DNA of 64,000 bases from Phragmites australis (GCF_958298935.1 NC_084927.1:34166501-34230500), one strand, 5' to 3'. Shown: positions 51,098 through 61,900, counted from the stretch's first letter. Numbers and translations are program-made. Notes: generated by a model from the sequence alone, not told the origin.

Positions 51098-52838
51098 ATG
51101 GTGAACGAAGTCACCAAAGAGCACGGCGGCCACGATGTGACAGTCACGTCGGCCGCAATGACGGTGGCGCCGGCGCTGCCGGTGCAGGAGCACCGCCTGC
51201 CGCTGTCTAACCTGGACCTCCTCCTGCCGCCGCTCGACGTCAGCGTCTTCTTCTGCTACCTCCACCCGGCGCCCACCGCGGCCGCGCTCAAGGAGGGGCT
51301 GGCCAAGGCGCTGTTGGCGTACTACCCTCTGGCCGGGGAGGTGGTGGCCAACGGCGACGGCGAGCCGGAGCTTCTGTGCAGCGGCCGCGGCGTAGACTTC
51401 ACGGAGGCGAGCGCGGGTGGCGCCGCGCTGCGGAAGCTCCGGCTGGGCGTCGTGGATGAGGGCGTTGAGAAGCTGGTACCCGCCAAGAAGGCCGGCGTGA
51501 TGTCAGTTCAGGTATGATCTTCACCTCTGCGTGTAGTTAAGCTGGTATTCTCTGTCACGTTTCACGTCATATAATGCGTTTGGATGGCGAAACATGAGGT
51601 AAATTAAAAAGTCTATGGGAGTTGCTAATTTTTAATCGAGTGAAAATAATAGTACATTTCACTTGATAACAATAATTGTTGGATAAAAATTTAACAATTG
51701 ATAAAAAACTGATTTACGAGTAAACAATATATTTTTCTATAGTAAAGATTTTTTTATGTATATTAGATAAAAATTCTTAACTCAGTACAGATGAAAAAAT
51801 AGACGTACGACCGCCTATATAACGTAACGTAAATGAATCATGACCGTGCCACTGTATCGCATGCATGGCACATGCACGCAGGTGACCAAATTTAGGTGCG
51901 GCGGCGCCGTCGTCGGCTGCACCTTCGACCACCGTGTCTGCGACGCCTACTCCTTCAACATGTTCCTCATCGCGTGGGCCGCAGCCGCCCGTGGCAGTTC
52001 CGCACCACCGATCCCGTCCTTCCGCCGCTCCCTCGCGTCTCACCACGTGACCCACCACCATGCGAGCCATCCACCGACGCCCTCATCGACCGCATGTTCT
52101 CCCCTCGCAGCGCTGCGCCACCCCGTCCGGTGGCCGCCGCAGTTTCCGTCAACCGGATTTACCGCATAGACGCCGCGGACATCGCCGCACTGAAGGCTTC
52201 GGCGGGGCCGGGGCGCACGAAGCTGGAGGCGTTCACCGCCCACCTGTGGCAGCTAGCTCTGCTCCAGAGCGGCTTCCCGGCCCGCTCCAGCGCTCGTGCT
52301 ACATGGGCGTGATCGTGGACGGGCGCAGCCGCATGTTCCCCGACGGCGCCATGGGGGCCTATTTTGGCAACGTCCTGAGTCCTGACCATACCGTACAGCG
52401 TCATCGGCGCCGAAGACTTCCGCTGCATGTCTCTCGCCGACGTGGCGGACGACGTACACCGGTGGGTGGCTGAGGCCACCACCGGCGAGCACTTCCGGGG
52501 CCTCGTCGACTGGGTGGAGGCGCTGCGGCCCAAGCCGACCGCGGCGAGGGTGTATCTGGGAGGCACCGGCGGGAACGAGGCGATGGCGTGCATCGTGTCG
52601 TCCGGGATGAGCTTCCCAGTGAGCAAGGCGGACTTCGGAACGGGCCTGCCGGCGTTCGCGTCGTACCACTTCCCGTGGCCCGCGGGCACCGGGTACGTGA
52701 TGCCGATGCCGAGCGCGCGCGGGGGCGGCGACTGGGTGGTGCACGTGCACATGACGCCGGAGATGGCGAAGGTGATGGAGGAGGAGCCCACCGTGTTCCG
52801 AACCCTGGAGAGCAGCTACGGCCTACGTGTTTGGGTGA
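51098..52838 (+). pseudogene. BAHD acyltransferase pseudogene
   Basis: BAHD enzymes transfer acyl groups from CoA thioesters to alcohols or amines in specialised metabolism. Exon 1 (51098-51511) is intact: RLPLSNLDLLLPPLDVSVFF, LLAYYPLAGEV. After a GT-AG intron, exon 2 from 51882 carries [21 protein letters not shown], with the catalytic HxxxD as HRVCD (51930-51944). Then the frame breaks: lesion 1 at about 52027-52045, lesion 2 at about 52250-52300, lesion 3 at about 52367-52392, and a 7-base insertion at 52820-52826 (GGCCTAC) that destroys the normal end YVFG-stop. Pieces between lesions are clearly BAHD: LEAFTAHLWQL; CYMGVIVDGRSRMFP; MSLADVADDVHRWVAEATTG. The usual DFGWG motif reads DFGTG. 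Substrate cannot be inferred. Very GC-rich, unlike its flanks. Confidence 0.92.
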
Positions 52839-52985
52839 TACTGCAAGTTCGTGCATGCGTATGATGTGGGTGTGTGCCATCCGTGTGCAAGCTTGTGCAG
52901 CTAATGGAGTCGAGTAAGGCGTGCAGTGCTATAAGTCATGGATGTATGTCTGGAGTTGATGATGTGCATGGAGTACTCTGTAGTG

Positions 52986-52993
52986 CCACCAAC
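52986..52993. repeat. Left 8-bp target-site duplication of the hAT element
   Basis: CCACCAAC, identical to 56791-56798. Eight-base duplications are the hallmark of hAT insertion. Confidence 0.95.
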
Positions 52994-52999
52994 TAAAGA

Positions 53000-53340
53000 T
53001 GTCTAAATGGGCCAATCGAGCCGGCTCGGCACGGGTCCAACTCGGCACGGCCCGATTGGCCCATTTACTGTTACGGGCCATGCCGTGCTAGCCCGCGTGC
53101 CGAGCCGTCGGCCCACGGTACGGCTCAACTGTCACCGTGCTGTGCCGGGCCGGCCCACGGCACGGTCGGCACGATGGGCCCGGCCGGCACGATGGGTCCG
53201 TTCGGCACGATAGGCCCGTTGGGCACGGTGGAGGCACGACAGGCCCGACCGGCACGGTGGAGGCACGACGGGCCAGGTCGGCACGGGAAGGCACAACGGG
53301 CCCGGCCGGCACGGTGGAGGCACGTTGGGCCCGTCAGCAC
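53000..53340. repeat. Left GC-rich subterminal repeat array of the hAT element
   Basis: Dozens of GGCACGG and GGCCCG motifs in both orientations (for example GGCACGGTGGAGGCACGA units repeated around 53224-53330). Such arrays are where hAT transposases typically bind beside the ends. Long frames in this stretch are repeat artefacts. Confidence 0.9.
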
Positions 53341-53501
53341 TAAAAAAATAGGAAAAAATAAAAAATAATAGCTAAAAAATCCAAAAAAAACAATAAAAAT
53401 ATAGAAAATAAATACATAACATCTTTATTGATTGGTTGCCTCGTTAAAAACCTTTCTACTAGAAGGAAAAAAGAGTACAACCTATGATTATGCTCCGAAA
53501 A

Positions 53502-53717
53502 TTACATGGTTTCATTAGAAACCCCAGAATTTTGCTTGCAATTTTTAATATGCTTCCTCAAGTGTTCCGTTCCATTTGGAGATCTGGCACCTATTTCTAT
53601 GCTGCATATATTACACTTAGCAAATTTTACCTGTTCTCCGTTAATTTCTCTGAAGACCTTTTCAAAATGTTGCCACACCCATGACCATGCACGCGAGTTC
53701 TCGGCGTCTTGATCCAT
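53502..53717 (-). CDS. BED zinc-finger-only protein encoded in the hAT element
   Basis: A 71-residue frame with a true ATG (53715-53717) and its own upstream TATA box on the minus strand (CCTATAAATACC, about 53849-53860). It encodes one BED finger: WSWVWQHFEKVFREINGEQV, then AKCNIC and TEHLRKHIKNCKQNSG. The transposase finger (SEVWQDFERIYKEEDG, ARCYIC, GTEHLKRHAISCKRKSG) has the same spacing but a diverged sequence. The frame stops seven residues after the finger. The DNA after the stop (TAATTTTCGG, then GGTTGTACTCTTTTTTCC and AAAGGTTTTTAACGAGGC) closely matches the 3' UTR of the transposase gene. I infer a duplicated, internally deleted transposase gene that keeps promoter, finger and 3' UTR. 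It could encode a DNA-binding competitor of the transposase, or be an inert relic. Confidence 0.7.
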   Translation of the reverse strand: MDQDAENSRAWSWVWQHFEKVFREINGEQVKFAKCNICSIEIGARSPNGTEHLRKHIKNCKQNSGVSNETM

Positions 53718-54063
53718 TAATTGAAATATGGAATTGGTTTCTTGATGTGAAGTGACTACTGGCTACTTGGCTAGCAAATAGGAAAAGAGAGATGGGTGGA
53801 CAGGGTGGGCAATGAGAATACATGGAGTTTGAGATGGAGTAGATGGTATTTATAGGCCACGATGAGAGGAGAGGTAGGTGGGGGTGGGGTCGCGGGGGGT
53901 ATTTTTAAAAAATAAACAAAAAACATGAATAAAATAAAAAAAAACTTAGAAATAATAGGGGCACATGATTAATTATAAAAATGAGCTTTATTGATAGGTT
54001 GCCTCATTAAAAACCTTTCTAGCAAAGGAAAAAAGAGTACAACCTAGCTCAGAAAATTTGAAA

Positions 54064-55931
54064 TTACACGTTCTCATCAGCATCTAGATACAAATTTTGG
54101 AATGATTCTTCAAGCTCAGTATTTTCTGCAGTGTGTTGCATTCGTGCTTCAGCTTGTTCCCATTCCTTTACTATGGTGAGTATTTCAACCATTTCACTTG
54201 ACAGATTTGTTCTTCTCTCTTCGATTATCCTTTCTGTAAGACTGAAGGCAGCCTCAGAAGAAACTGTAGATACAGGAACCGTTAACAAATCTCGCGCTAA
54301 CAGTGAAAGCACTGGATAATTCGTCTTGTGCTCATGCCACCATTGCAGTATGTTGAAGTTTTCTTATTCGTGGCTGATAACGTCACTGTCGATGAAGTTA
54401 GTTAGCTCCCCTCCGGATGTTGGAATTCCGGTGCCCGTAGACGATCGTGACGAAGAGTCTGAACTTCTTGATGAAGAACCTGCACCAAATATTTTCCCCC
54501 ACATTGTCGTCTTCTTACTTGTTGTGGGTGCTAGTGGAGGTCGTTGCAGGCGAATTCCGCCATACTTTGTTTCATATTTACTATAAACTTCGAATAACTT
54601 AGAACGAACATTAGTATAATAATTAGAATAATCATGGCCAAGAGCATCACCTAGAATTACAAGAACTCTACAGAAAGCTGCAATTTTAGCTCTAGGATCT
54701 AAAATAAAAGCAAAGGCGTATAACAAAGGAATTTCTTTCCAACACTTTAAGAATTTAGATTTCATAGGAACTACACAATCTCTTAGAAGATTGTCATTTT
54801 CATAGTTGTTTAAATGAGTAGCAATTTTAATAATATTATGCACTACTAAACAAGATGTTGGATAATAAACTCCTGATAAACTCACAGTTGAATCATAAAA
54901 AAAATCAAGAAACTCCAGTATCCTTTCAGCAACATACCAATACGCTTCTGTGAGTAAAGTTTGACCCCCATACTGATGGTAATGTGTATGAATAAACACA
55001 CAAAATGTGCTCTTATATGGTATAATATTTTTAAGCATCAAGAAAGTAGAGTTCCATCTTACCGGCATGTTCAGAGCAAACTTACGTGGACGCACACCCA
55101 TTGCAACACAATACTGTTTATATGCTGCAATTCGTTGGTTAGAGGAGTTCACAAAAGATATTGCAATACGAAAATCTTCTAAGTATCGCGACAACCTCTT
55201 GAAACCGGATTATCCTCTCTAGCCCTACCTGCCCATATGTCCGAGGTCAAAGCAATTGAAAATGTACATGTTTGCAACATTTCTTTAAGCTTGCTACGAC
55301 ACGCATTGTAGTATTTTACCATATCCATACTAGTTGTCTGTCTAGAAACATGCGTGAACCTAGGATTATGAGCTTGCTTAATGTAATCTTCAAATACAGC
55401 AGACTCACCGATATTGAGTGGTAGATCCGCTCTTGCAATGAAGCGACATAGCTCTTTTCGAGCATTGGCAGAGTCGTACTCCCAATGATGAACAGAGCCG
55501 TCGGGGTTGTACTGCAACACCGTCTGCTTCATGGCTGCTCCACTCTTTCGCTTGCAACTTATGGCGTGCCTCTTCAAGTGCTCCGTTCCACCCGAGGGCT
55601 TTGCAGATAATTCATTTTTACAAATATAACACCTAGCATACCTGATACTTACCCCATCTTCCTCTTTGTAGATCCTTTCAAAGTCTTGCCAAACTTCGGA
55701 AGTACCGGCTCTTGATCTTTTAGACCCGCTGCTTGCTAATGTGTGCGCACTTGTAGAGCCTGACGATGGAACTGCTGCTGCATCATCTGGATCTGGATGT
55801 GAACCAACCGGAGGTTCACCGTCGGGTCCATCATCACCTGCATCACTGGTATCAAAGGGGTCGTAGTCCCCTGTGAGTCCTTGGAGAAAAAAATCATGAT
55901 CTATGGATGTATCATGATCACCGGCATCCAT
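54064..55931 (-). pseudogene. hAT transposase (BED finger, RNase H-like core, dimerisation domain), defective
   Basis: Starts at ATG 55931 (MDAGDHDTSIDHDFFLQGL); a TATAAATA box lies about 300 bp upstream (near 56232-56240). Order: acidic N-terminus; BED finger (EVWQDFERIYKEEDG, RYARCYICKNE, GTEHLKRH); catalytic-domain start (FSIALTSDIWAGRARED). At about 55195-55205 an internal deletion joins this to FKRLSRYLEDFRIAIS in another frame, removing the part that normally carries the second catalytic Asp (LDNASAN-type motif). It then continues VRWNSTFLMLKNIIP and IAAFCRV to SGGELTNFIDSDVISHE, an in-frame TAA at 54364-54366, then NILQWWHEHKTNYPVLSLLA and the hAT dimerisation domain (SSEAAFSLTERIIEERRTN), ending at 54064. 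Cannot make active transposase. Confidence 0.92.
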
Positions 55932-56319
55932 GATCAATGTCGAATGACACTACAAAAATTACAAATATTCAGAGTTAGAAATAATCAAGTAATAAAACTA
56001 ATAATAAAATAAGACTCAACAACGATGCAAAAAAATCACCAAGATTTCTTCAACTTCAAGATAGCAAGTCAGCAGGATGACGATTTTGGAATTGCTCGGA
56101 TTTTTTTGTAACAATTCAAACTAATTTTGCCAAATTATCGCTAATTCTCAGGAAATTTGAGACAAGAATGAGAGGAGGAAACAAGAGAGAAAATGGTGTT
56201 GCTGGTGTGGAATGGAAGGGCAAGGTGCTCCTCTATTTATAGGTGAAAAATGGTGATTTTTGTAATTTTTTTTGAACTTTTTGGAGCTCAAACGGTCACA
56301 AAACGGCTATAAAATTCGA

Positions 56320-56775
56320 AAATATCGGGTTAACGGGTTAAACGAGCCGTTCCCGGCCCGTTTAACCCGTTAACCCGCGTGCCCCCGCCGGCCCATCGTG
56401 CCCCCACGTGCCGGCCGGGTCGTGCCCCCCGCGGTGGGCCGTGCCGTGCCGTGCCGTGGGCCGTCGCGTGCCGAGCCGGCACAGTGGGCCGTGCCGTGCC
56501 GGGCCGACCGTGCCGTGATGGGCCGACCGTGCCAGGATGGGCCACCGCGTTCTCGGGCCGTGCCGGGATGGGCCACCGTGTTCTCGGGCCGTGTCGTGCC
56601 GGCCCGGCCCGACCGTGCCTCCTGGGCCACTCGTGCCTGAGCCGGGCCGTGCCGTGCCGCGCGCTCGGCCCAGGCACGGCCCGTGGTCTCGTGCCGTGTC
56701 GGCCCGGCCCATCTCGACTCGGGTCGGGCCGTGCCTACAGTTCCGTGCCTCGGGCCAGCCCAGTAAACACGACCC
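56320..56775. repeat. Right GC-rich subterminal repeat array of the hAT element
   Basis: Tandem and inverted GCCGTGCCGTGCC and GGGCCGTGCC motifs over about 450 bp, mirror partner of the left array. All long frames on both strands here are artefacts of this composition. Confidence 0.9.
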
Positions 56776-56790
56776 ATTTGGACATCTTTA

Positions 56791-56798
56791 CCACCAAC
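56791..56798. repeat. Right 8-bp target-site duplication of the hAT element
   Basis: CCACCAAC, identical to the eight bases before the left end. Confidence 0.95.
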
Positions 56799-57380
56799 TA
56801 TCCCGTTGTTAACTGTGTTACTGCAAATAAATAATAGTGCCCCAAGTCATATAATGATGTAATAAAGCCTACTACTAATGGTGTAAAGTTACTATAAACT
56901 GTGAGACATATTTCCATCTCCTAGACTTTGTTATTTTGAGTTAAAATCTATTATATTATTATTTGAGTTAAAAGGGATCACATGTTCATTTTTAAGTTAC
57001 AAAATTACCACGTTAATCAAAAAAGAAAAAAGATCTAGACAACTCATTGTTACGAATATCTAACGGTCTATTCCATATTGATAAATAGTTAAATTTGGAA
57101 TAAAAAATTAACAATTCAATTTTCATACATTTTCAGAAGAAAATATCTAAATAAAGAATTCAAATAAAATAAAATAAGTAATAAAATAGATTAATTTTTA
57201 ATCAAATATTATCATCATAAAATATTAGATGAATCTAGTCACACTATTAACATAAACCACTTGCTAGTTAAATTAACATAGGACTCGATTGGTGAAAAAT
57301 GATAGGCTAATCAGCTCCATGATAAGCAGTCGAATTTGGGCAAGGAAACCAGGGCCCAGTCAGAAGACCCGATCCGGCAA

Positions 57381-58120
57381 CCGCAGGATTTTTTAAAAAT
57401 AATAATATTTTTTTTGGAAAATTGTAAATATTATTCAAAATGGGAAATTTACAAAAATATGTGTAAGTAAGCACTCCAATTAACAACTGGCCATCTATCG
57501 GTAATCGAAGTGCCGACATCCCATTTAGCACACACGCGGAGGCCTTTCGACAAACTGACAAGTGTTATATCCCGCCGACAATATTCAAAGAAAAATTCAT
57601 AAATTTTTTCATGTGATCTCGAATGAAGATGATCTTTATATAAAAATTACACCTATCAACAATACTTACAACTTTTCAGTTAAATATTTTTACATTTGAA
57701 TCCCTTTAGATGCTCAAAAAATAGATAGAAATTCCAGATCTAAAATTTATAACTATTTTTTAGACATTTAAACGAATTCAAATAGAAATATGTTCAACTA
57801 TAAAGTTATAGATATCGTCGATAGGTATAATTTTTTTATGAAGATTATCCCCATCGAGTTCATATGAAAAAATTATAATTTTTTCTTTAAATATTATCTG
57901 CGAGACACATAACTTATCGGTAATTAGAGTGCCGATAAGTCCCTACAAAATTACATGTCGACTATCCAGTTGTTAACCAGAGATCGGCATTCCGATTGCT
58001 GATAGATGGCTAGCCAAAATTTAAGTGCCGACTAGTATCTATTTCTATAACTTTCCTATTTTGAATATTATTTTGTTCAATTTTTGAATAAAACAATATT
58101 ATTTTAAAAAAAGCCTGTGG
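57381..58120. mobile_element. Non-autonomous element with long imperfect inverted repeats
   Basis: The left arm runs CCGCAGGATTTTTTAAAAAT, then TATTATTCAAAATGGGAAAT, then a TAAGCACTCC-like part and CCATCTATCGGTAATCGAAG. The right arm, reverse-complemented, runs CCACAGGCTTTTTTTAAAAT, then ATATTCAAAATAGGAAAGT, a GTCGGCACTT part, and CCATCTATCAGCAATCGGAA. Each arm is about 120-140 bp. Inside, GTGCCGA/TCGGCA words recur. No coding capacity. I cannot assign a superfamily or find the target duplication with confidence. Confidence 0.65.
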
Positions 58121-58239
58121 TCTACAGAGATACCACCCATCATACGGCAGTACGTAAGGAGGTACCAACAGTCCGACAGTGGTACTTTTCTAAGAGTACA
58201 AATAAGGACGCATATAATCCACTCATATTATATACATTT

Positions 58240-58450
58240 ACTCCCAACATATATACGTGCGCGTTCGCGACACACATATTACATACGAAAACTCTCTAAA
58301 CGCGAACACGTATAAGTACTGAAAAGAATAGGCCCCCACCCGGTGAGGTTCAGAGTCAATCTCAGGGATCAAACTCCCGACCAGCCCGTTCCTGCTACTG
58401 GAACGAAACCATCCGAGCGATCAAGCTATCGCTCGGTCCTCACCGACGGT
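58240..58450 (-). mobile_element. tRNA-derived SINE-like sequence
   Basis: On the minus strand the 5' part reads CCGAGCGATAGCTTGATCGC (box A position, about 58419-58438) and then GGGAGTTTGATCCCTGAG (box B position, about 58364-58380), spaced as in a tRNA-type polymerase III promoter. A non-tRNA tail (ACTTATACGTGTTCGCG, then ATGTGTGTCGCGAACGCG) follows. No acceptor-stem pairing typical of a working tRNA gene is visible. The layout resembles grass SINEs of the Au kind, from memory; exact ends are uncertain. Confidence 0.5.
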
Positions 58451-58997
58451 GGTATTATGAGGCACCGATAGCAAAACTTTTGATACCACCCAAGGACCGT
58501 GAAAAAAACAAAGCCATATTAAACTATGAACTTTTGATACCACCCAGTTCATAGCGAAACTGAACTTCTAATATGTTCCATTGAATTCAGAGGTACCTCC
58601 CTATTAAATGTGAGCAACAAAAAAAGAAAAAACAAAGCCAAATTAAATCAAGAAGTTCCCATACACAACCTTGCCACCGTTGGTCCATTACCATCGCAGA
58701 CACACAAGCACTAAGGTAGTAAGGTCTGCATAGACTGCAAGTCCCAGTCAACTGATGCACAGTTTACGCTGGTGTATATATGCATGACCACCCTGCACAC
58801 ACACTCACCACCCAGCTCTGAAGTCTTCTTCATTGTCCTAATTAGTTCCCAAGTATGTTCAAGTCTGTTCACAACTACGATAGATACAGCAGCCACTACA
58901 GGAATTCGGCAGACAGAGATGAGCACAGACAAATGTCACAATCGATATCATGACGCAAAGATCGGAGACTAATGCAGCGCGGAGATGGGATTCAGGT

Positions 58998-61900
58998 TCA
59001 GCAGCGAAAACGGATGACGATGCAAGAGATATCGTCCTTGCTCTTCCTTGCAAGTGCTTCGGTCGTCAGTCTCTTCGCTGCTGCCTGGGGGTCCTTGATT
59101 GACTTCACGAGATCAACGGCTTCCTGATTCCTCATTACCTGTATTCAGAAACAGAACTGATCTTAGAAACGGATACACAAACAATTTTTCAAAAATGAAC
59201 AGCTCAAATACAGAAGAATCACCCAAGAGCTCGTCATGATTTTTTTCACAAGGCTAACGAACAAGAAACTACAAACTATACAACGTTAACCAGATAATAA
59301 TTACAGTTCCTGGGAGAACACGGTGATTTACTAGTGTTCAACCATTTCCTGCCTGCTTATCACAGGGAGAAAGCAGGATGCTGATTATGCAAGAATTAAT
59401 CAAAAGCTGCCTAAGTTAAAACATTTCAATATAGGTCCATGGAAGTAAAGGACTACACAGAGATGATGTGAATGTACAGACAACCGATACTTAAAAGCTC
59501 TGCAGCATGAAAAAGGAACAAGATTCATGAAGGAAACAGTAAGCAAGCAATTCTGGTACAAACCTTCCATAATCCATCGCTGGCAAGAATGACGAACTCG
59601 ATACTTGAGTTTATTGGTACATGCCTAATGTCAGGTTCTGAACTCAAGTGGGCCTTGAGGCTTTGGTCACCAAATGCCCTAGCAACAGCAAGTTGGCCAT
59701 TTACCCGAGGAACATCACCTGTCAACGTACCATAGAACATATTAAGGCAATTGCATCTTCTTACTTGCAGCAACGATGAAACAATAACACAACAAAGTTG
59801 TACCAGGAAATGTTGTCACAAAGCCACCCTGCTTTTCAATCCTCTGTCTTTCATTAGTTGTATGGGGCTCATGGTCAACAGTGAGCTGATTAGCAGCACC
59901 TCTCTCGCAAACAACAGCCCGTGAGTCACCCACGTTTGCTATCCACATATCCTTACCATCAACTACAATTGCGGTAACTGCTGTTGAACCACCTGGTCCA
60001 AGTTGTTTGGTATTTTCTAGAATATATTTGTTTGTAGAGCGGTATGCGTTTTTTATTGCTTCTTCAGGGCTAGCCCAGAAGAGAGGCTGCAGCAATCAGA
60101 GAAACAGTAAGAAAAGTATATTCACATGATCAAGCTAAAATGGACTGCATGTTCATACGATAAGAGATGATCCTTTGTTCTTCATTTACAGAATATCCAA
60201 AAGTAAACTTACCTCTTTTATTATGTTGCTAAAAAGGTTAGTTTTCAGGTAACTTGGCACCTTATCTCCCAAATGCCCATCAAAAATGGCAAACAGACCA
60301 AGCTCATGGTTCTTTTCATACTTGTACTCTGCTACATGGTAGTCTTCCATGTCATGGCCAGACTTGCCTTCCACCAGGTGGAATCCATGTGTGACTTTAT
60401 TGCTTGACAGTTTACTCCTTCCCTTGCCAGTATCAGTAGATGATGAATTAAGACAGGCTGCACTCTGCATAGCCGTGCAAAGAAGGAAAAGGCAAATATA
60501 ATGTCAGTGTATAAAACTTACTAAAACATTAGCAGTAACTGTGGATAAACAAAATAAGAGATGGGAGTGTAGATCCGATGAAAATGGTAACATAAATGGC
60601 ATAAATGGCAGTTTCTGAAAATGGCAGTGTAACATCCACATTTTGGGAGTTCAGAAATTAAAAACTGAATCTGTCAGCAAGTGTTCGGCACACGTTGACA
60701 CAGAAGCCTCATAGTGCTCTGCACACATTGACACAGATGATGTGGCGCGATAGAAGGGAATAAAGGATTTCGGTTTAGGAGATCAGGTTGGTTTAGGAGA
60801 TAAATATTCGATTAGATCTGGTCTAGAGATAAGATAGAATTAGTTAAAGATAAGTCTTAGATATAAGATTGTTAGGGAGATAAGATTAGTTAGAGATAAG
60901 TCTTAGATATAAGATTGTTAGGGAGATAAGGTTTGTTAGTTTAGATTGTTAGGGCCGTTCCTATATAAAGGAGGGCGTAACACACATTCTACAAAACAGG
61001 TCCTGTATGGAGTAAGTGATTCTGTGCGGGAAGTGAATCAGTGAAAGCTGTTTTTTTCAGCCCCTCAGCTTCTAGTTTATTTCAAAGAATCACTTCCATA
61101 GATTTCACTCAGTGAGCTAAAAACTGAAAGCTATTATTTAGCAGAAATCCCTATGATTCTAACCGGAAAGCTGTCTTGAGAGCTCTGCCAAACAGATTCA
61201 TAGCTTATTATAGAGAATCATAATAAAATCACTTTCAAACACAAAATCACTTCCTACAGAGAATCACTCTATGCAAAGAATTTGAATCAGAAAAAGTTCC
61301 ACCAAACAGACCCTAAACATGTGGTGCAAATGCAACTGTCGAGCGCTGCAAGTTACTGACACTTGCACGCCATTTAATCACCACAACAAAATGAAATCAC
61401 CAGAATTTAATCCGTATCAAGTGGCAGCTTTACCGAGGCAAGAACACGAGTACTTGTTTCTCCTGGCACTTGCTAGCAAACTACACTAATCGATTTGACT
61501 TATGCAGATGCAGCTATTACTGCTCCCGATAATATAAGCTCGATAAGAACTCACGATGTTGTCGTTGTGCATCATCAGACTACTAGGAGACGCAGGCAGA
61601 CCAAGGCTCCAAAAAGGACAAGTTGCTTAAGGCCGGAGTGTGACATGCCCATGCCGCATGCGCACCCAGTCAAAAAGGAGGCCGTTCCGTTGTTGCAAAA
61701 GTCCGACTTTGCTTGGAAGTTGCGGCCCCAAACCTTGAAATCTTGCGATTCCGATTACAAGTTGCGCAGGTTTTAATCAATCAATTAACCGCCTCTGGTA
61801 AAAACAATACACGGTAAAAAAAATTGTTTTTTTTACTAATCGTGATAATCTCTTGCACCGCGAACTGCCGTCTCCGCAGCACCTGATCGAGCGTTACCGA

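Larger units (their letters stand above)
52994..56790 (-). mobile_element. hAT-superfamily transposon, complete ends, defective transposase
   Basis: A 3797-bp element with terminal inverted repeats. The left end is TAAAGATGTCTAAATGGG and the right end, reverse-complemented, is TAAAGATGTCCAAATGGG (17 of 18 identical), flanked by a perfect 8-bp duplication. The ends resemble the TAGAGGTGGCCAAACGGG type of rice Dart elements (family knowledge). Subterminal regions are GC-rich arrays of GGCACGG/CCGTGCC. Inside, on the minus strand, are a BED-finger hAT transposase gene (54064-55931) and a second short BED-only unit (53502-53717), each with a TATAAATA box. The insertion lies 156 bp past the ancestral stop of the BAHD pseudogene. 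The exact duplication suggests fairly recent insertion, but the transposase is broken, so it would have needed transposase supplied from elsewhere or broke afterwards. Confidence 0.96.
56799..58997. other. Intergenic DNA between the hAT element and the PP2C gene
   Basis: A/T-rich. It holds the 740-bp inverted-repeat element and the SINE-like sequence listed separately. GATACCACCCA-type words occur on both sides of the SINE-like sequence (58120s; 58488; 58537). The final 200 bases are probably PP2C 3' UTR. No gene seen. Confidence 0.55.

Noticed and set aside
52159..52880. Minus-strand frames of 159-210 codons
   Set aside because: Shadows of the BAHD pseudogene's GC-rich plus strand; no domain in the minus-strand translation.
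53007..53368. Frames reading Gly/Arg/Pro repeats such as GRHDGPGRH
   Set aside because: Translation of the left hAT subterminal repeats.
56330..56834. Several overlapping Arg/Pro/Gly-rich frames on both strands
   Set aside because: Produced by the GCCGTGCC repeat array at the hAT right end; low-complexity and without a domain.
58360..58440. Possible functional tRNA gene
   Set aside because: Box A and B-like motifs are present, but I could not form a full cloverleaf or acceptor stem; SINE-like is the better reading.
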